This document shows, one piece after another, positions 16,578-23,977 of a stretch of 64,000 nucleotides of DNA; the first letter of the stretch is position 1, and each line of letters starts with the position of its first letter. This stretch comes from Mucilaginibacter paludis DSM 18603 (GTDB taxonomy: Bacteria; Bacteroidota; Bacteroidia; Sphingobacteriales; Sphingobacteriaceae). The DNA lies in assembly GCF_000166195.2 (NCBI RefSeq), contig NZ_CM001403.1, forward strand, positions 1,550,001 to 1,614,000. The letters run 5' to 3'. The position numbers were made by a program, and so were the translations under genes. The notes under the pieces are model-generated. The model did no database searches. It had not been told where the DNA came from and saw only the letters and a program-made list of their open reading frames with translations.

Positions 16578-17193
16578 AATACTGCTGTCAGTGCTTTTAA
16601 TATTGGGGGCTACAAACTATTCGAGGGCACAATCCACCGAGATACAGCAACTATTGTTGAACGTGGAAAAGCTGAGCCAGTTCAAGAACATTCTTTCCGA
16701 TATGAAGAAAGGTTATCAAATCCTGAATACCGGCTATAACGCGGTAAAGAATGTTTCCCAGGGGAATTTCAGTCTGCATGAGGTATTTATTGACGGCCTG
16801 ATGCTGGTTAACCCGGAGGTGCGGAAATATCACAAGGTGGCTGATATCATTACCTATCAAAAGGACATTGTCAGCGAATACAAAACGGCATTCAACCGCT
16901 TCAAATCTTCAGGCACCTTCAGCGAACAGGAGATCAGCTACCTCAGTAAAGTTTACGGGCAGTTGTTCGATCAGAGTGTGAATAACCTGGATGCCCTGAT
17001 GAACGTAGTTACCTCCTCCAAACTGCGCATGAGCGATGATGAACGCTTGCAGGCCATTGACCGGATCTTCGCAGACACCCAGGACAAGCTTTCCTTTCTG
17101 CGGGATTTCAACAAGCAGGCCAGCCTGCTCAACCTACAAAGGCAAAAGGAAAAGAACGATATACAAAACCTTCAAAAAATCTATCAGCCATGA
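16564..17193 (+). CDS. TraI-like periplasmic protein, third of three
   Basis: 209 residues from ATG 16564, which overlaps the preceding gene by 14 bp and gives a signal peptide (IRILLSVLLILGATNYSRAQ). Body: MKKGYQILNTGYNAVKNVSQGNFSLHEVFIDGLMLVNPEVRKY, SKLRMSDDERLQAIDRIFADTQDKLSFLRDFN, and C-terminal LQKIYQP. The tra2 counterpart 39567-40211 shares VKEVSQGNFSLHEAFLDGLLVVSPTVRKY. It overlaps traJ by 4 bp. Same fold and likely the same compartment as the two preceding paralogs. Confidence 0.8.
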   Translation: MKSIRILLSVLLILGATNYSRAQSTEIQQLLLNVEKLSQFKNILSDMKKGYQILNTGYNAVKNVSQGNFSLHEVFIDGLMLVNPEVRKYHKVADIITYQKDIVSEYKTAFNRFKSSGTFSEQEISYLSKVYGQLFDQSVNNLDALMNVVTSSKLRMSDDERLQAIDRIFADTQDKLSFLRDFNKQASLLNLQRQKEKNDIQNLQKIYQP

Positions 17194-18428
17194 AATTCAA
17201 ACATAAATTAATCAAACTTTTCAAAAGCTCCCCCTTCAGGGGGCTGGGGGGCTTGTGCCTGCTATTGCTTTTGCCCGGCCTATCCCACGCCCAGGGCATA
17301 GCGCACGAGATCGGCAGTATGCAGGGCGAACTGGACAAGGTGTATAGCCAGATGCTCCCGCTTTGCTCCAAGCTGATCGGCGTTGCCCGCGGCATAGCCG
17401 GGTTTGGCGCACTCTGGTATATTGCCTCACGGGTATGGCGGCAGATCGCAGCAGCAGACCCCATCGACTTTTACCCATTGTTGCGCCCCTTTGCATTAGG
17501 GCTGGCCATTATTGCCTTTCCGGCGGTCATTGCCCTGATGAATGGCATATTGCAGCCCACCGTTTCAGCGACAGGTGCAATGGTGGCTGATAGTAATAAG
17601 GCGATTGCAGCTTTGCTCAAACAAAAAGAAGAGGCCGTAAAAAAATCTAAGCAGTGGCAGATGTATGTTGGTGAGGATGGAAGTGGCGACAGGTCAGCCT
17701 GGTATAAGTACACTCATCCCAAAGATCCCGGCGGCGAAGAAGAAGGTTTCTTTGACGGCATCGGCAATGACATGAAGTTCTGGGCGGAAAAGCAGTCTTA
17801 CAATTTCCGAAACTCAATCAAGCAATGGCTAAGCCAGGTGCTGGAAATGCTCTACGCCTCGGCGGCACTTTGTATCAATACCATCCGCACTTTCTTTCTG
17901 ATAGTGCTGGCTATACTCGGCCCGTTGGTATTTGGCTTTGCCGTGTTCGACGGTTTTCAGCATACGCTTACGGTGTGGCTTGCACGTTACGTGAACATTT
18001 TCTTATGGTTGCCCATTGCCAATATCTTCGGCAGCATCCTGGGAAAAATACAGGAAAACATGCTCAAACTCGACCTGTCGCAGATCGGCCAGCAGGGCGA
18101 TACTTTCTTTAGTTCCACAGATACGGCGTATTTAATATTTCTCGTGATCGGAATTGTAGGTTATTTCTCAGTGCCGAACGTGGCAAACTACGTGGTACAT
18201 GCCGGTGGCGGTAATACCATCCTGCAAAGGGTGAATACCATTGTCAGCAACACCAGTTCTACGGCAAGCGGTGCTGCCATTGCAGGTGGCGGTATGACAG
18301 CGGACGCTTTGGGCGATGCCTACCGAAACATCAAGCAGGGCTTTTCCGGTTCAGGCAACAGCGATTACTTCCCCGATAAATCCGGCGGTTCACAGCACCA
18401 GCGGGACAAGCTCTCTGGAAAGTCTTAA
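17190..18428 (+). CDS. traJ: Conjugative transfer protein TraJ (VirB6-like)
   Basis: 412-residue polytopic inner-membrane protein. After a signal-like segment ending SHAQ come GVARGIAGFGALWYIASRVWRQIAAADPIDFYPLLRPFALG, several TM helices, AALCINTIRTFFLIVLAILGPLVFGFAVFDGFQHTLTVWLARYVNIFLWLPIANIFG and a soluble C-terminus. This is the TraJ pattern of CTnDOT-type elements and matches VirB6 in topology. A dispersed-repeat-like sequence (17227-17252) lies inside the leader. The paralog is at 38414-39559. Confidence 0.92.
   Translation: MKFKHKLIKLFKSSPFRGLGGLCLLLLLPGLSHAQGIAHEIGSMQGELDKVYSQMLPLCSKLIGVARGIAGFGALWYIASRVWRQIAAADPIDFYPLLRPFALGLAIIAFPAVIALMNGILQPTVSATGAMVADSNKAIAALLKQKEEAVKKSKQWQMYVGEDGSGDRSAWYKYTHPKDPGGEEEGFFDGIGNDMKFWAEKQSYNFRNSIKQWLSQVLEMLYASAALCINTIRTFFLIVLAILGPLVFGFAVFDGFQHTLTVWLARYVNIFLWLPIANIFGSILGKIQENMLKLDLSQIGQQGDTFFSSTDTAYLIFLVIGIVGYFSVPNVANYVVHAGGGNTILQRVNTIVSNTSSTASGAAIAGGGMTADALGDAYRNIKQGFSGSGNSDYFPDKSGGSQHQRDKLSGKS
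17227..17252 (+). repeat. REP-like palindromic motif inside the traJ leader
   Basis: GCTCCCCCTTCAGGGGGCTG followed by GGGGGC: CCCCC-TTCA-GGGGG hairpin plus a second G-run. It is read in frame as a short Gly-rich stretch (SSPFRGLGG) inside the signal-peptide region. This phrase is familiar to me as a dispersed motif of Sphingobacteriales genomes; that is memory, not a search. It is absent from the tra2 paralog. Confidence 0.45.
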
Positions 18429-18460
18429 TACTTGATACTAACTACTCAATACTAAAAATC

Positions 18461-19087
18461 ATGTTTACACAATTCAAAAACATAGACACCGCCTTTAAGC
18501 ATATCAAGACGTTCAGCATCTTCCTGATCCTGGCTAATGTACTCACGATAGGCTTCTGCATCTACAAAAGCTATGACATGGTGAACCAGGCGCAGAACCG
18601 TGTACATATCCTGTACAATGGCAAAGTGCTGGAAGCTATCGCCTCGGACAGGAAAAGCAACCTGCCCGTAGAGCTGCGCGACCACATCAGGACATTTCAC
18701 CAGTTGTTCTTTAACCTGGCACCTGATGATAAAGCCATACAGGCGAACATTTCCAAAGCGCTTTATCTCGCCGATGAATCTGCCAAAAAGCAATATGATA
18801 ACCTGAAAGAAAGCGGTTATTACAACAATCTTATCTCCGCCAACATCTCCCAGGACATCGAGGTAGATAGCATCAAACTGGATGTGAATGCCTATCCCTA
18901 CGCCTTTACCTGTTATGCTACCCAAAAACTGGTGCGTTCCAGCAGTACGGTAAAACGCAGGTTGGTATCACAGGGAACCATTAGGGACATCAAGACCCAG
19001 ACAGACAATAACCCGCACGGTTTCCTCATTCAGGGCTGGGAGATATTAGAAAACCGGGACGAAGACCCTAAAGCGATCAAGCCATGA
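18461..19087 (+). CDS. traK: Conjugative transfer protein TraK
   Basis: 208 residues. Short cytoplasmic N-terminus (FKNIDTAFKHIKTF), one TM helix (FLILANVLTIGFCIY), then a periplasmic domain with the family phrase VHILYNGKVLEAIASDRKSNLPVELRDHIRTFHQLFF and DNNPHGFLIQGWEIL near the C-terminus. One TM helix plus a periplasmic domain resembles VirB8. It overlaps traL by 4 bp. The tra2 paralog 37723-38340 is highly similar over the whole length. Confidence 0.92.
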   Translation: MFTQFKNIDTAFKHIKTFSIFLILANVLTIGFCIYKSYDMVNQAQNRVHILYNGKVLEAIASDRKSNLPVELRDHIRTFHQLFFNLAPDDKAIQANISKALYLADESAKKQYDNLKESGYYNNLISANISQDIEVDSIKLDVNAYPYAFTCYATQKLVRSSSTVKRRLVSQGTIRDIKTQTDNNPHGFLIQGWEILENRDEDPKAIKP

Positions 19088-19302
19088 AACTACTTAGAAA
19101 AAGACAGACAGCGGTTAGTCCGAAACAGGAGGAGCTGGCCGCAGGTATTGCAGGTACAATCATTGGTTTGCAGACAAAGGCAGCGGATTACCTAAACGAA
19201 AAAGCATCTCACCTGTCAGGAAAGGCAAGACTGTTTATGCTGATCCTGTTCTGCGTAGTGTTTACGGCGATCAACCTCTACCTGCTTATTCACTCGATTT
19301 AA
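19084..19302 (+). CDS. traL: TraL-like small membrane protein
   Basis: 72 residues between traK and traM, translationally coupled to traK (ATGA). Basic N-terminal half, then one C-terminal TM helix (LFMLILFCVVFTAINLYLLIHS). Size, position and topology fit TraL of CTnDOT-type operons. No counterpart exists in tra2, where traK and traM are only 10 bp apart. Confidence 0.75.
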   Translation: MKLLRKRQTAVSPKQEELAAGIAGTIIGLQTKAADYLNEKASHLSGKARLFMLILFCVVFTAINLYLLIHSI

Positions 19303-19323
19303 TCATCATAAAAAAATAATCAA

Positions 19324-20376
19324 ATGGAAAACAACCAAGAAAAAAACACAAGGAAACTGCTATTGGCCTTACCGTTATTGGTACTGCCGTTCCTATCGCT
19401 TGGCTTTTATGCCCTGGGCGGTGGTAAAGGTGACAGTTCGGGTGAAGCGCTGACTGCAAAGCCCGGCATCAACACGAGCTTGCCGGATGCGGCTTTTAAA
19501 AAAGAAGACCCGCAGAGCAAGCTAAGCCTTTACGAACTGGCCGGTCGGGAACAAAAACCCGATAGCCTGCCTGCTTCGGTTACCAAACGGGGATTTGGTA
19601 CTGCAAATCTGCCTGATCCCAACGAGCAGCGCATCAATGAAAAGCTGGCGCAGATCAATACGGAGGTAAATCGTCCTGTTCCGCCTGTCGATTATGGCAC
19701 CAGGTATACCCAGCCTGCAAATAATAACAACATGACTGGTGATGTAGATCGGCTGGAAAAGCTAATGCGCACCATGCAGGAAGGTAAAACCGAAGACCCG
19801 GAAATGAAGCAGCTTAGCGAAATGATGGATAAGATCATTGCCATTCAGAACCCGGAAAGCGTAGCTACAAAAACGGTAAAACCAGCCGGGACCGAAGGCG
19901 ATACGAAGTTCAAGGCGATACCTGCACAGATCGTAGACAAACAAAAAGCGGTACAGGGTGCAACCATCAAGCTGCGCTTGCAGGATACGGTAACCCTATA
20001 TGGTTACCTGATTCCCAAAGGGCACGAGATCTTCGGCCCCTGCCGCATCACCAACCAGCGTTTGCTACTCGACATTAAGAACATCCGCCTGGGCACTTCG
20101 ATTATTCCGGTTGACCTTTCGGTTTATTCGCTCGACGGTATGCCGGGACTGTATGCGCCCGAAGCGGAACTGGCCGATGCAGCAGGTAACGGCGCGGATG
20201 ATGCGGTGCGCAGCATCGGCATGTATGGCATGGACAATTCTATTGCCACGCAGGTAGCGGGTGCTGGCATTGATGCTGCCAAATCCCTATTCAGCAAGAA
20301 GATCAAAAAGATCAAGGTCAAACTCGAATCAGGTCAGCCGGTATTGCTGCGCAACAACCAGCAGAAAATCAGGTAA
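19324..20376 (+). CDS. traM: Conjugative transfer protein TraM (VirB10-like)
   Basis: 350 residues. N-terminal TM helix (LLLALPLLVLPFLSLGFYALGGG), a Pro/Asn/Gln-rich linker, then a beta-rich C-terminal domain (FKAIPAQIVDKQKAVQGATIKLRLQDTVTLYGYLIPKGHEIFGPC ... SIIPVDLSVYSLDGM ... FSKKIKKIKVKLESGQPVLL). This is the TraM family, with a VirB10-like plan: inner-membrane anchor, disordered periplasmic stretch, C-terminal channel domain. The paralog is at 36582-37712. Confidence 0.92.
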   Translation: MENNQEKNTRKLLLALPLLVLPFLSLGFYALGGGKGDSSGEALTAKPGINTSLPDAAFKKEDPQSKLSLYELAGREQKPDSLPASVTKRGFGTANLPDPNEQRINEKLAQINTEVNRPVPPVDYGTRYTQPANNNNMTGDVDRLEKLMRTMQEGKTEDPEMKQLSEMMDKIIAIQNPESVATKTVKPAGTEGDTKFKAIPAQIVDKQKAVQGATIKLRLQDTVTLYGYLIPKGHEIFGPCRITNQRLLLDIKNIRLGTSIIPVDLSVYSLDGMPGLYAPEAELADAAGNGADDAVRSIGMYGMDNSIATQVAGAGIDAAKSLFSKKIKKIKVKLESGQPVLLRNNQQKIR

Positions 20377-20387
20377 AAGCAAAGTAT

Positions 20388-21674
20388 ATGGCACAGTTAA
20401 ACGATCCGGCCAAAGCAGGTGAACTGCGTGAACATTTGGAACAGCAGGAGAACAAAGGATATGAGTGGGTGGTGTACGACACCGATAACCCAATCAATAC
20501 CAGGTATGACCTGACCTGCTTTTTAGATGAGCACGAGGCCGTAGATCATGCCAGGGAGTACCAGCAGATTTTCAATTGGCATGAGGCGGTGCCGATCAGC
20601 AGCCTGATCTACGACTTTAAAGTGGTAGAAAGAACACTGTTACAAACAGAAAAGGGAACATATCCCAATTTATCATTAAAAACAAATAAAGCGATGAACT
20701 TAAACAATTTGGACAACCTGAAAGAAGAGCTCAAAGAGCTTGGCTTTCCCAAAAAACTGGCCGAGGAAATGGAGAAGAACATGCAGAAGAATGTTCCAGA
20801 GTTCCAGCTCCGCCATAACATGCCTGCCGATAAGGGGCAGGTAGATTTGCAGCTGCACTTTAAGCAGTCCGGCCAGTCCGACTATTATTACTTCAATAAA
20901 TATTCGGTTACCCTGAACAATGCCAAGCCGCTGGAAGAGGAGCAGAAATACCTGGTCATCTCGCCCGGTGAACAGAACAAGCCGGTATTCCGCAAGTTCG
21001 ATAGCCCGCACGAGGCGATCAGCTATTTTAAAGAACAGAAAGGAGATAGCGAACTGGCCGTAGGTAAAGATGTGGGCCATAAGACTACTTTGGCTACGAT
21101 GGAAAAGGACAAGGTGAACTTTGTCGCCAAGGATTTTCAAAAGACGTTTTACAGCCCTGCGGTAACACAGAACGTGTATGTAGAGAAAGGTAAGGGTTTC
21201 TCTGCCGAGCAATCGGCCAACCTGATCCAGGGCCGTTCCGTCTACCGTGATGACCTGCTTAATTTGGGCGGTCAGCAGTACAAGGCATGGATCAAGCTGG
21301 ACTTTGACCAGGCCAAAGACCGCTTTGATAACTTTAAAACCAAGCAGTTTCATGATCCATCCTATGGCTTTGATCTGAAAGCGGTACTGGACAGGTACAA
21401 CATCAAAGAGCTGGCCGATCCCAAGCAACGCGAAAAGCTGGAGGAATCGTTGAAGAACGGTAACCGCCCTTTGATTACCACCGTTAAGGATGGGCAGGAG
21501 GTAAAGCTGCGCATTGAGGCAGTTCCGCGTTATGGTCAGGTCAATATGTTCCAGGAGAACGGCAAGCCGGAGAAAAGGGAACAGTTCCAGGTTACCGTTA
21601 AAAATGATTTGCTTTTGGAGAAAGGCAAGAACACGCAAAAAGACCTTTCGCAAAGCCGTGGGGTTAAAGTTTAA
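20388..21674 (+). CDS. DUF3945-like conjugative-element protein with extra N-terminal domain
   Basis: 428 residues, cytoplasmic. Residues ~104-428 (from MNLNNLDNLKEELKELGFPKKLAEEME) match proteins often found as separate genes in Bacteroidota conjugative elements, with repeated F-x-K-Y-x-V/L, LNLGGQQYKAWIKLDF, YDIKELADP and PLITTVKDGQEVKLRIEAVPRYGQV segments. The first ~100 residues (GYEWVVYDTDNPINTRYDL ... DEHEAVDHAREY) form a separate small domain. The gene starts 11 bp after traM. The tra2 copy at 34722 has a longer N-terminal region. Possible DNA-binding role; not shown. Confidence 0.7.
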   Translation: MAQLNDPAKAGELREHLEQQENKGYEWVVYDTDNPINTRYDLTCFLDEHEAVDHAREYQQIFNWHEAVPISSLIYDFKVVERTLLQTEKGTYPNLSLKTNKAMNLNNLDNLKEELKELGFPKKLAEEMEKNMQKNVPEFQLRHNMPADKGQVDLQLHFKQSGQSDYYYFNKYSVTLNNAKPLEEEQKYLVISPGEQNKPVFRKFDSPHEAISYFKEQKGDSELAVGKDVGHKTTLATMEKDKVNFVAKDFQKTFYSPAVTQNVYVEKGKGFSAEQSANLIQGRSVYRDDLLNLGGQQYKAWIKLDFDQAKDRFDNFKTKQFHDPSYGFDLKAVLDRYNIKELADPKQREKLEESLKNGNRPLITTVKDGQEVKLRIEAVPRYGQVNMFQENGKPEKREQFQVTVKNDLLLEKGKNTQKDLSQSRGVKV

Positions 21675-21738
21675 GATATAACGTGCCAGCAATCAAATAA
21701 ACAACAATTCAATAAATCATTTAAAACAAATTAAAATC

Positions 21739-21915
21739 ATGGAAAATTTCAAAAAGTTGAAAGAGCTGATCGAATCAGCAGAACAGGATGCCGTTAAATT
21801 TTATGAAAAGGGCAATAGAACGGCCGGAACCCGACTGCGGATAGCCTTACAGCAAACCAAACAGCTTGCCCAGGAAATTAGGAATGAGGTAACGGCCAAA
21901 AAGAACGCGGATTAA
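21739..21915 (+). CDS. Histone H1-like Hc1-type protein
   Basis: 58 residues (MENFKKLKELIESAEQDAVKF...). The text KFYEKGNRTAGTRLRIALQQTKQLAQEIRNEV is typical of the Bacteroidota histone-H1-like (Hc1-type) small DNA-associated proteins, which are basic and helical. It is shorter than chlamydial Hc1 and lacks the Lys-rich tail. Last gene of tra1, 64 bp after the DUF3945-like gene and before a terminator-like hairpin. It may compact or protect element DNA (inference). Confidence 0.75.
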   Translation: MENFKKLKELIESAEQDAVKFYEKGNRTAGTRLRIALQQTKQLAQEIRNEVTAKKNAD

Positions 21916-21934
21916 AGAAGCTTTGCTCCGGCAA

Positions 21935-21962
21935 ACAGCCCTGTCAATTTTGGCAGGGCTGT
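21935..21962 (+). terminator. Hairpin ending tra1
   Basis: ACAGCCCTG/CAGGGCTGT, 9 perfect pairs extended by two more toward a 6-nt loop, 20 bp after the H1-like gene. The T-run after it is weak, so it may be a 3' stabiliser or a Rho-assisted end. Confidence 0.6.
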
Positions 21963-22054
21963 CCTGTTTAAGCAGATTTGGTCAAATAACAACAAGGCTA
22001 TATTACTATCCTGTTAAATGATGGCTTAAAAGCCGGAAGCCGTTATAGGTAGTT

Positions 22055-22062
22055 TACCTTTG
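22055..22062 (+). promoter_or_regulatory. Exact -7 box of a Bacteroidota promoter
   Basis: TACCTTTG matches the TAnnTTTG consensus. Transcription would start about at 22068, right at the first arm of the hairpin that opens the tRNA-like RNA. No good -33 TTG was seen at 19-21 bp upstream. Confidence 0.45.
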
Positions 22063-22066
22063 TCCC

Positions 22067-22136
22067 GAAGTAAAGCTGTTACTTCATCGCAGAGCGCTGG
22101 ATCAGGCAGCTACGAAGGTTCGAGCCCTTCCTCTGC
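22067..22136 (+). ncRNA. Mini tRNA-like RNA preceded by a hairpin
   Basis: Seen directly: GAAGTAA (22067) pairs perfectly with TTACTTC (22079-22085). Then GCAGAG (22089-22094) pairs with CTCTGC (22131-22136) as an acceptor-like stem closing two arms: GCTG/CAGC (22096-22099 with 22107-22110) and a canonical T-arm, GAAGG (22114-22118), loop TTCGAGC, CCTTC (22126-22130). The T-arm matches the universal GTTCRANYC pattern and is followed directly by the acceptor strand, as in tRNA. There is no room for separate D and anticodon arms. Either a purpose-built tRNA mimic or the shrunken remnant of a tRNA; no CCA is encoded. Confidence 0.6.
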
Positions 22137-22158
22137 AACTACTTAATTGTAAATAATC

Positions 22159-22326
22159 ATGGAAATTAACTATTGGATCATTGGCATAATCGTCATATTA
22201 GCTGTTTGCTTAGTGGGCTTTCTGATCTGGAAGAACAGGAAGGATGAAAAATCATTTGAGCAGGATACCATCCAATCGGAACTTAAACCGGAAAAGCACG
22301 ATGAGGATAAAGAGGCGGGTATTTAA
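22159..22326 (+). CDS. Single-TM micropeptide, 55 aa
   Basis: 55 residues: MEINYW, a TM helix (IIGIIVILAVCLVGFLIW), then a highly charged tail (KNRKDEKSFEQDTIQ ... EDKEAG). It starts 22 nt after the tRNA-like RNA and ends within a terminator, so RNA and ORF probably form one short transcript. Same plan as the 40-residue ORF at 7859. Function unknown. Confidence 0.5.
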   Translation: MEINYWIIGIIVILAVCLVGFLIWKNRKDEKSFEQDTIQSELKPEKHDEDKEAGI

Positions 22327-22358
22327 TCTAAGCCGAGCATCCTTACTGCTTAGATTTT
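22325..22358 (+). terminator. Intrinsic terminator between micropeptide gene and pstB
   Basis: AATCTAAGC/GCTTAGATT, 9 perfect pairs overlapping the stop codon of the micropeptide gene, followed by TT and A-rich sequence. It lies between convergent genes and can serve both. Confidence 0.65.
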
Positions 22359-22377
22359 AAAGTAATGCCGGTATTCT

Positions 22378-23139
22378 TTAGCCGAAGTGCCCATTCACAT
22401 AATTACGGGTCAGATCCTTTTCCGGTTTGCCAAAAATATCAGCTGTATCGCCCTCCTCGATAATCTCTCCTAAATACATAAACACTGTTTTATCGGCTAT
22501 ACGCTGGGCCTGCTGCATGTTGTGGGTCACGATAACGATGGTATAGTCCTTTTTCAATTTGACGATAAGCTCCTCGATCTTCGAGGTGCTCAACGGGTCA
22601 AGCGCAGAACAGGGTTCATCCATCAGGATCACTTCAGGCCGCAGCGCTACGGCACGGGCAATGCACAGGCGTTGTTGCTGACCACCGGATAGCCGCGTGG
22701 CGGGTTTTTGAAGATCATCTCTTACTTCGTCCCAGATATAACTTTCCTTTAGCGCGTTCTCAATAATTCCGGCACGTTCGGCCTGTGGCACATCATTGAT
22801 CGCTAAGCCATAATTGATATTTTCATAAATGCTTTTGGGAAAGGGGTTAGCCTGTTGGAACACCATGCCGATACGCCTGCGTACCTCAGTCGCAGAAATG
22901 CTTTTCGCATACAGATCCTCCTTGCCGAGTAAAAACTGCCCCTCAATTTTGGCATCTGCTGAAAGCTCATGCATCCGGTTAAAGCAGCGTAGCAATGTGC
23001 TTTTACCACAGCCTGACGGGCCGATCAACGCGGTTATTTTCTTTTCAGGAAAAGCAACCTTTACATTCTTTAAAACCTGCTTGCTGCCAAACCAGAGGTT
23101 TACAGCACTGGCAGAAAGTTTCATTTGTTCTTCATTCAT
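22378..23139 (-). CDS. pstB: Phosphate ABC transporter ATP-binding protein PstB
   Basis: 253 residues. Complete ABC ATPase: Walker A GPSGCGKST, Q-loop VFQQANPFP, signature LSGGQQQR, Walker B VILMDEPCSALDP, and the switch His in VIVTHNMQQAQR. The FNRMHEL and QQANPFPKSIYENI segments are PstB hallmarks. It energises high-affinity phosphate import. Last gene of pstSCAB, overlapping pstA by 8 bp. No phoU follows; the next feature is the terminator at 22325. Confidence 0.97.
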   Translation of the reverse strand: MNEEQMKLSASAVNLWFGSKQVLKNVKVAFPEKKITALIGPSGCGKSTLLRCFNRMHELSADAKIEGQFLLGKEDLYAKSISATEVRRRIGMVFQQANPFPKSIYENINYGLAINDVPQAERAGIIENALKESYIWDEVRDDLQKPATRLSGGQQQRLCIARAVALRPEVILMDEPCSALDPLSTSKIEELIVKLKKDYTIVIVTHNMQQAQRIADKTVFMYLGEIIEEGDTADIFGKPEKDLTRNYVNGHFG

Positions 23140-23977
23140 GCTTGCTGTGTTTATACCGGATGTAAAATGCGGAAAGGTTCAATAAAAAAACAACGATAAT
23201 TAAAACCAGGGCCGTACCATAGGCAAGGGGCCGTACCTGTTCAATATCCTGGTGTTGCGTGGCCAGCATATACAAATGATAAGGAAGGGCCATGAATTCC
23301 TGGTTCAAATATCCGGCGGGTTTATTAATGTAAAATGCCACACCGGTGAACAGGATCGGCGCGGTTTCACCTGCTGCCCTGGAAAGGGTGAGCACCAGCC
23401 CGGTCAGCATTCCCGGCAATGCGGATGGTAACACCACGTCACGAATCGATTCAAATTTGGTAGCACCTAAAGCCAGTGCGGCTTCGCGCATACTGCCCGG
23501 AATACGGCGCAACGCTTCTTCTGTAGTGATGATGATGTAAGGCAGGGAAAGCAGCCCAAGCGTAAGCCCGGCTGGTAATAGTGAAGTGCCCATGCTCAGG
23601 CCCTGTACAAATAAAGCCAGCCCGAAAAGCCCATAAATAATGGATGGAACACCGGCCAGGTTGCGTATCGAAGCGCGGATCAGCCTCGTCAGCCAGGTAT
23701 TGGCGGCATATTCGTTCAGGTATATAGCGCAGCAAATGCCAAAGGGGGCGGCAACAAGCGCAGTAATCAGGGTTAGTAATACCGTTCCGGTTATAGCGGG
23801 CAATATCCCGCCCTTGGTCATGCTTTGTTGGGGCAGGCTGCTGATGAATTCCCAGGATAAAGAAGGCGCGCCTTTGCTAAACAAATCCCACAGGATGACC
23901 ACCAAAAAGAAACAAACGATGCCGGTGCTCAGTAACAAAGTCCCCCATTCAAGTATAGATGTCAGTTTTTTAATCAT
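23132..23977 (-). CDS. pstA: Phosphate ABC transporter permease PstA
   Basis: 281-residue inner-membrane permease with about six TM helices. Recognisable text: GGILPAITGTVLLTLITALVAAPFGICCAIYLNEYA, a YGLFGLALFVQGLSMG stretch, and the cytoplasmic loop EEALRRIPGSMREAALALGATKFESIRDVVLPSALPG that docks onto PstB. It overlaps both neighbours (pstC by 4 bp, pstB by 8 bp), so it is translated as one operon. Confidence 0.96.
   Translation of the reverse strand: MIKKLTSILEWGTLLLSTGIVCFFLVVILWDLFSKGAPSLSWEFISSLPQQSMTKGGILPAITGTVLLTLITALVAAPFGICCAIYLNEYAANTWLTRLIRASIRNLAGVPSIIYGLFGLALFVQGLSMGTSLLPAGLTLGLLSLPYIIITTEEALRRIPGSMREAALALGATKFESIRDVVLPSALPGMLTGLVLTLSRAAGETAPILFTGVAFYINKPAGYLNQEFMALPYHLYMLATQHQDIEQVRPLAYGTALVLIIVVFLLNLSAFYIRYKHSKHE

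Noticed and set aside
20700..21692. 330-codon ORF on the minus strand
   Set aside because: Antisense to the DUF3945-like gene; hydrophobic, low-information translation and no motif. Its length follows from codon bias of the real gene.
22064..22137. Complete tRNA gene
   Set aside because: Only the T-arm and acceptor-like stem fit; no anticodon arm and no 7-bp acceptor partner at the right distance.
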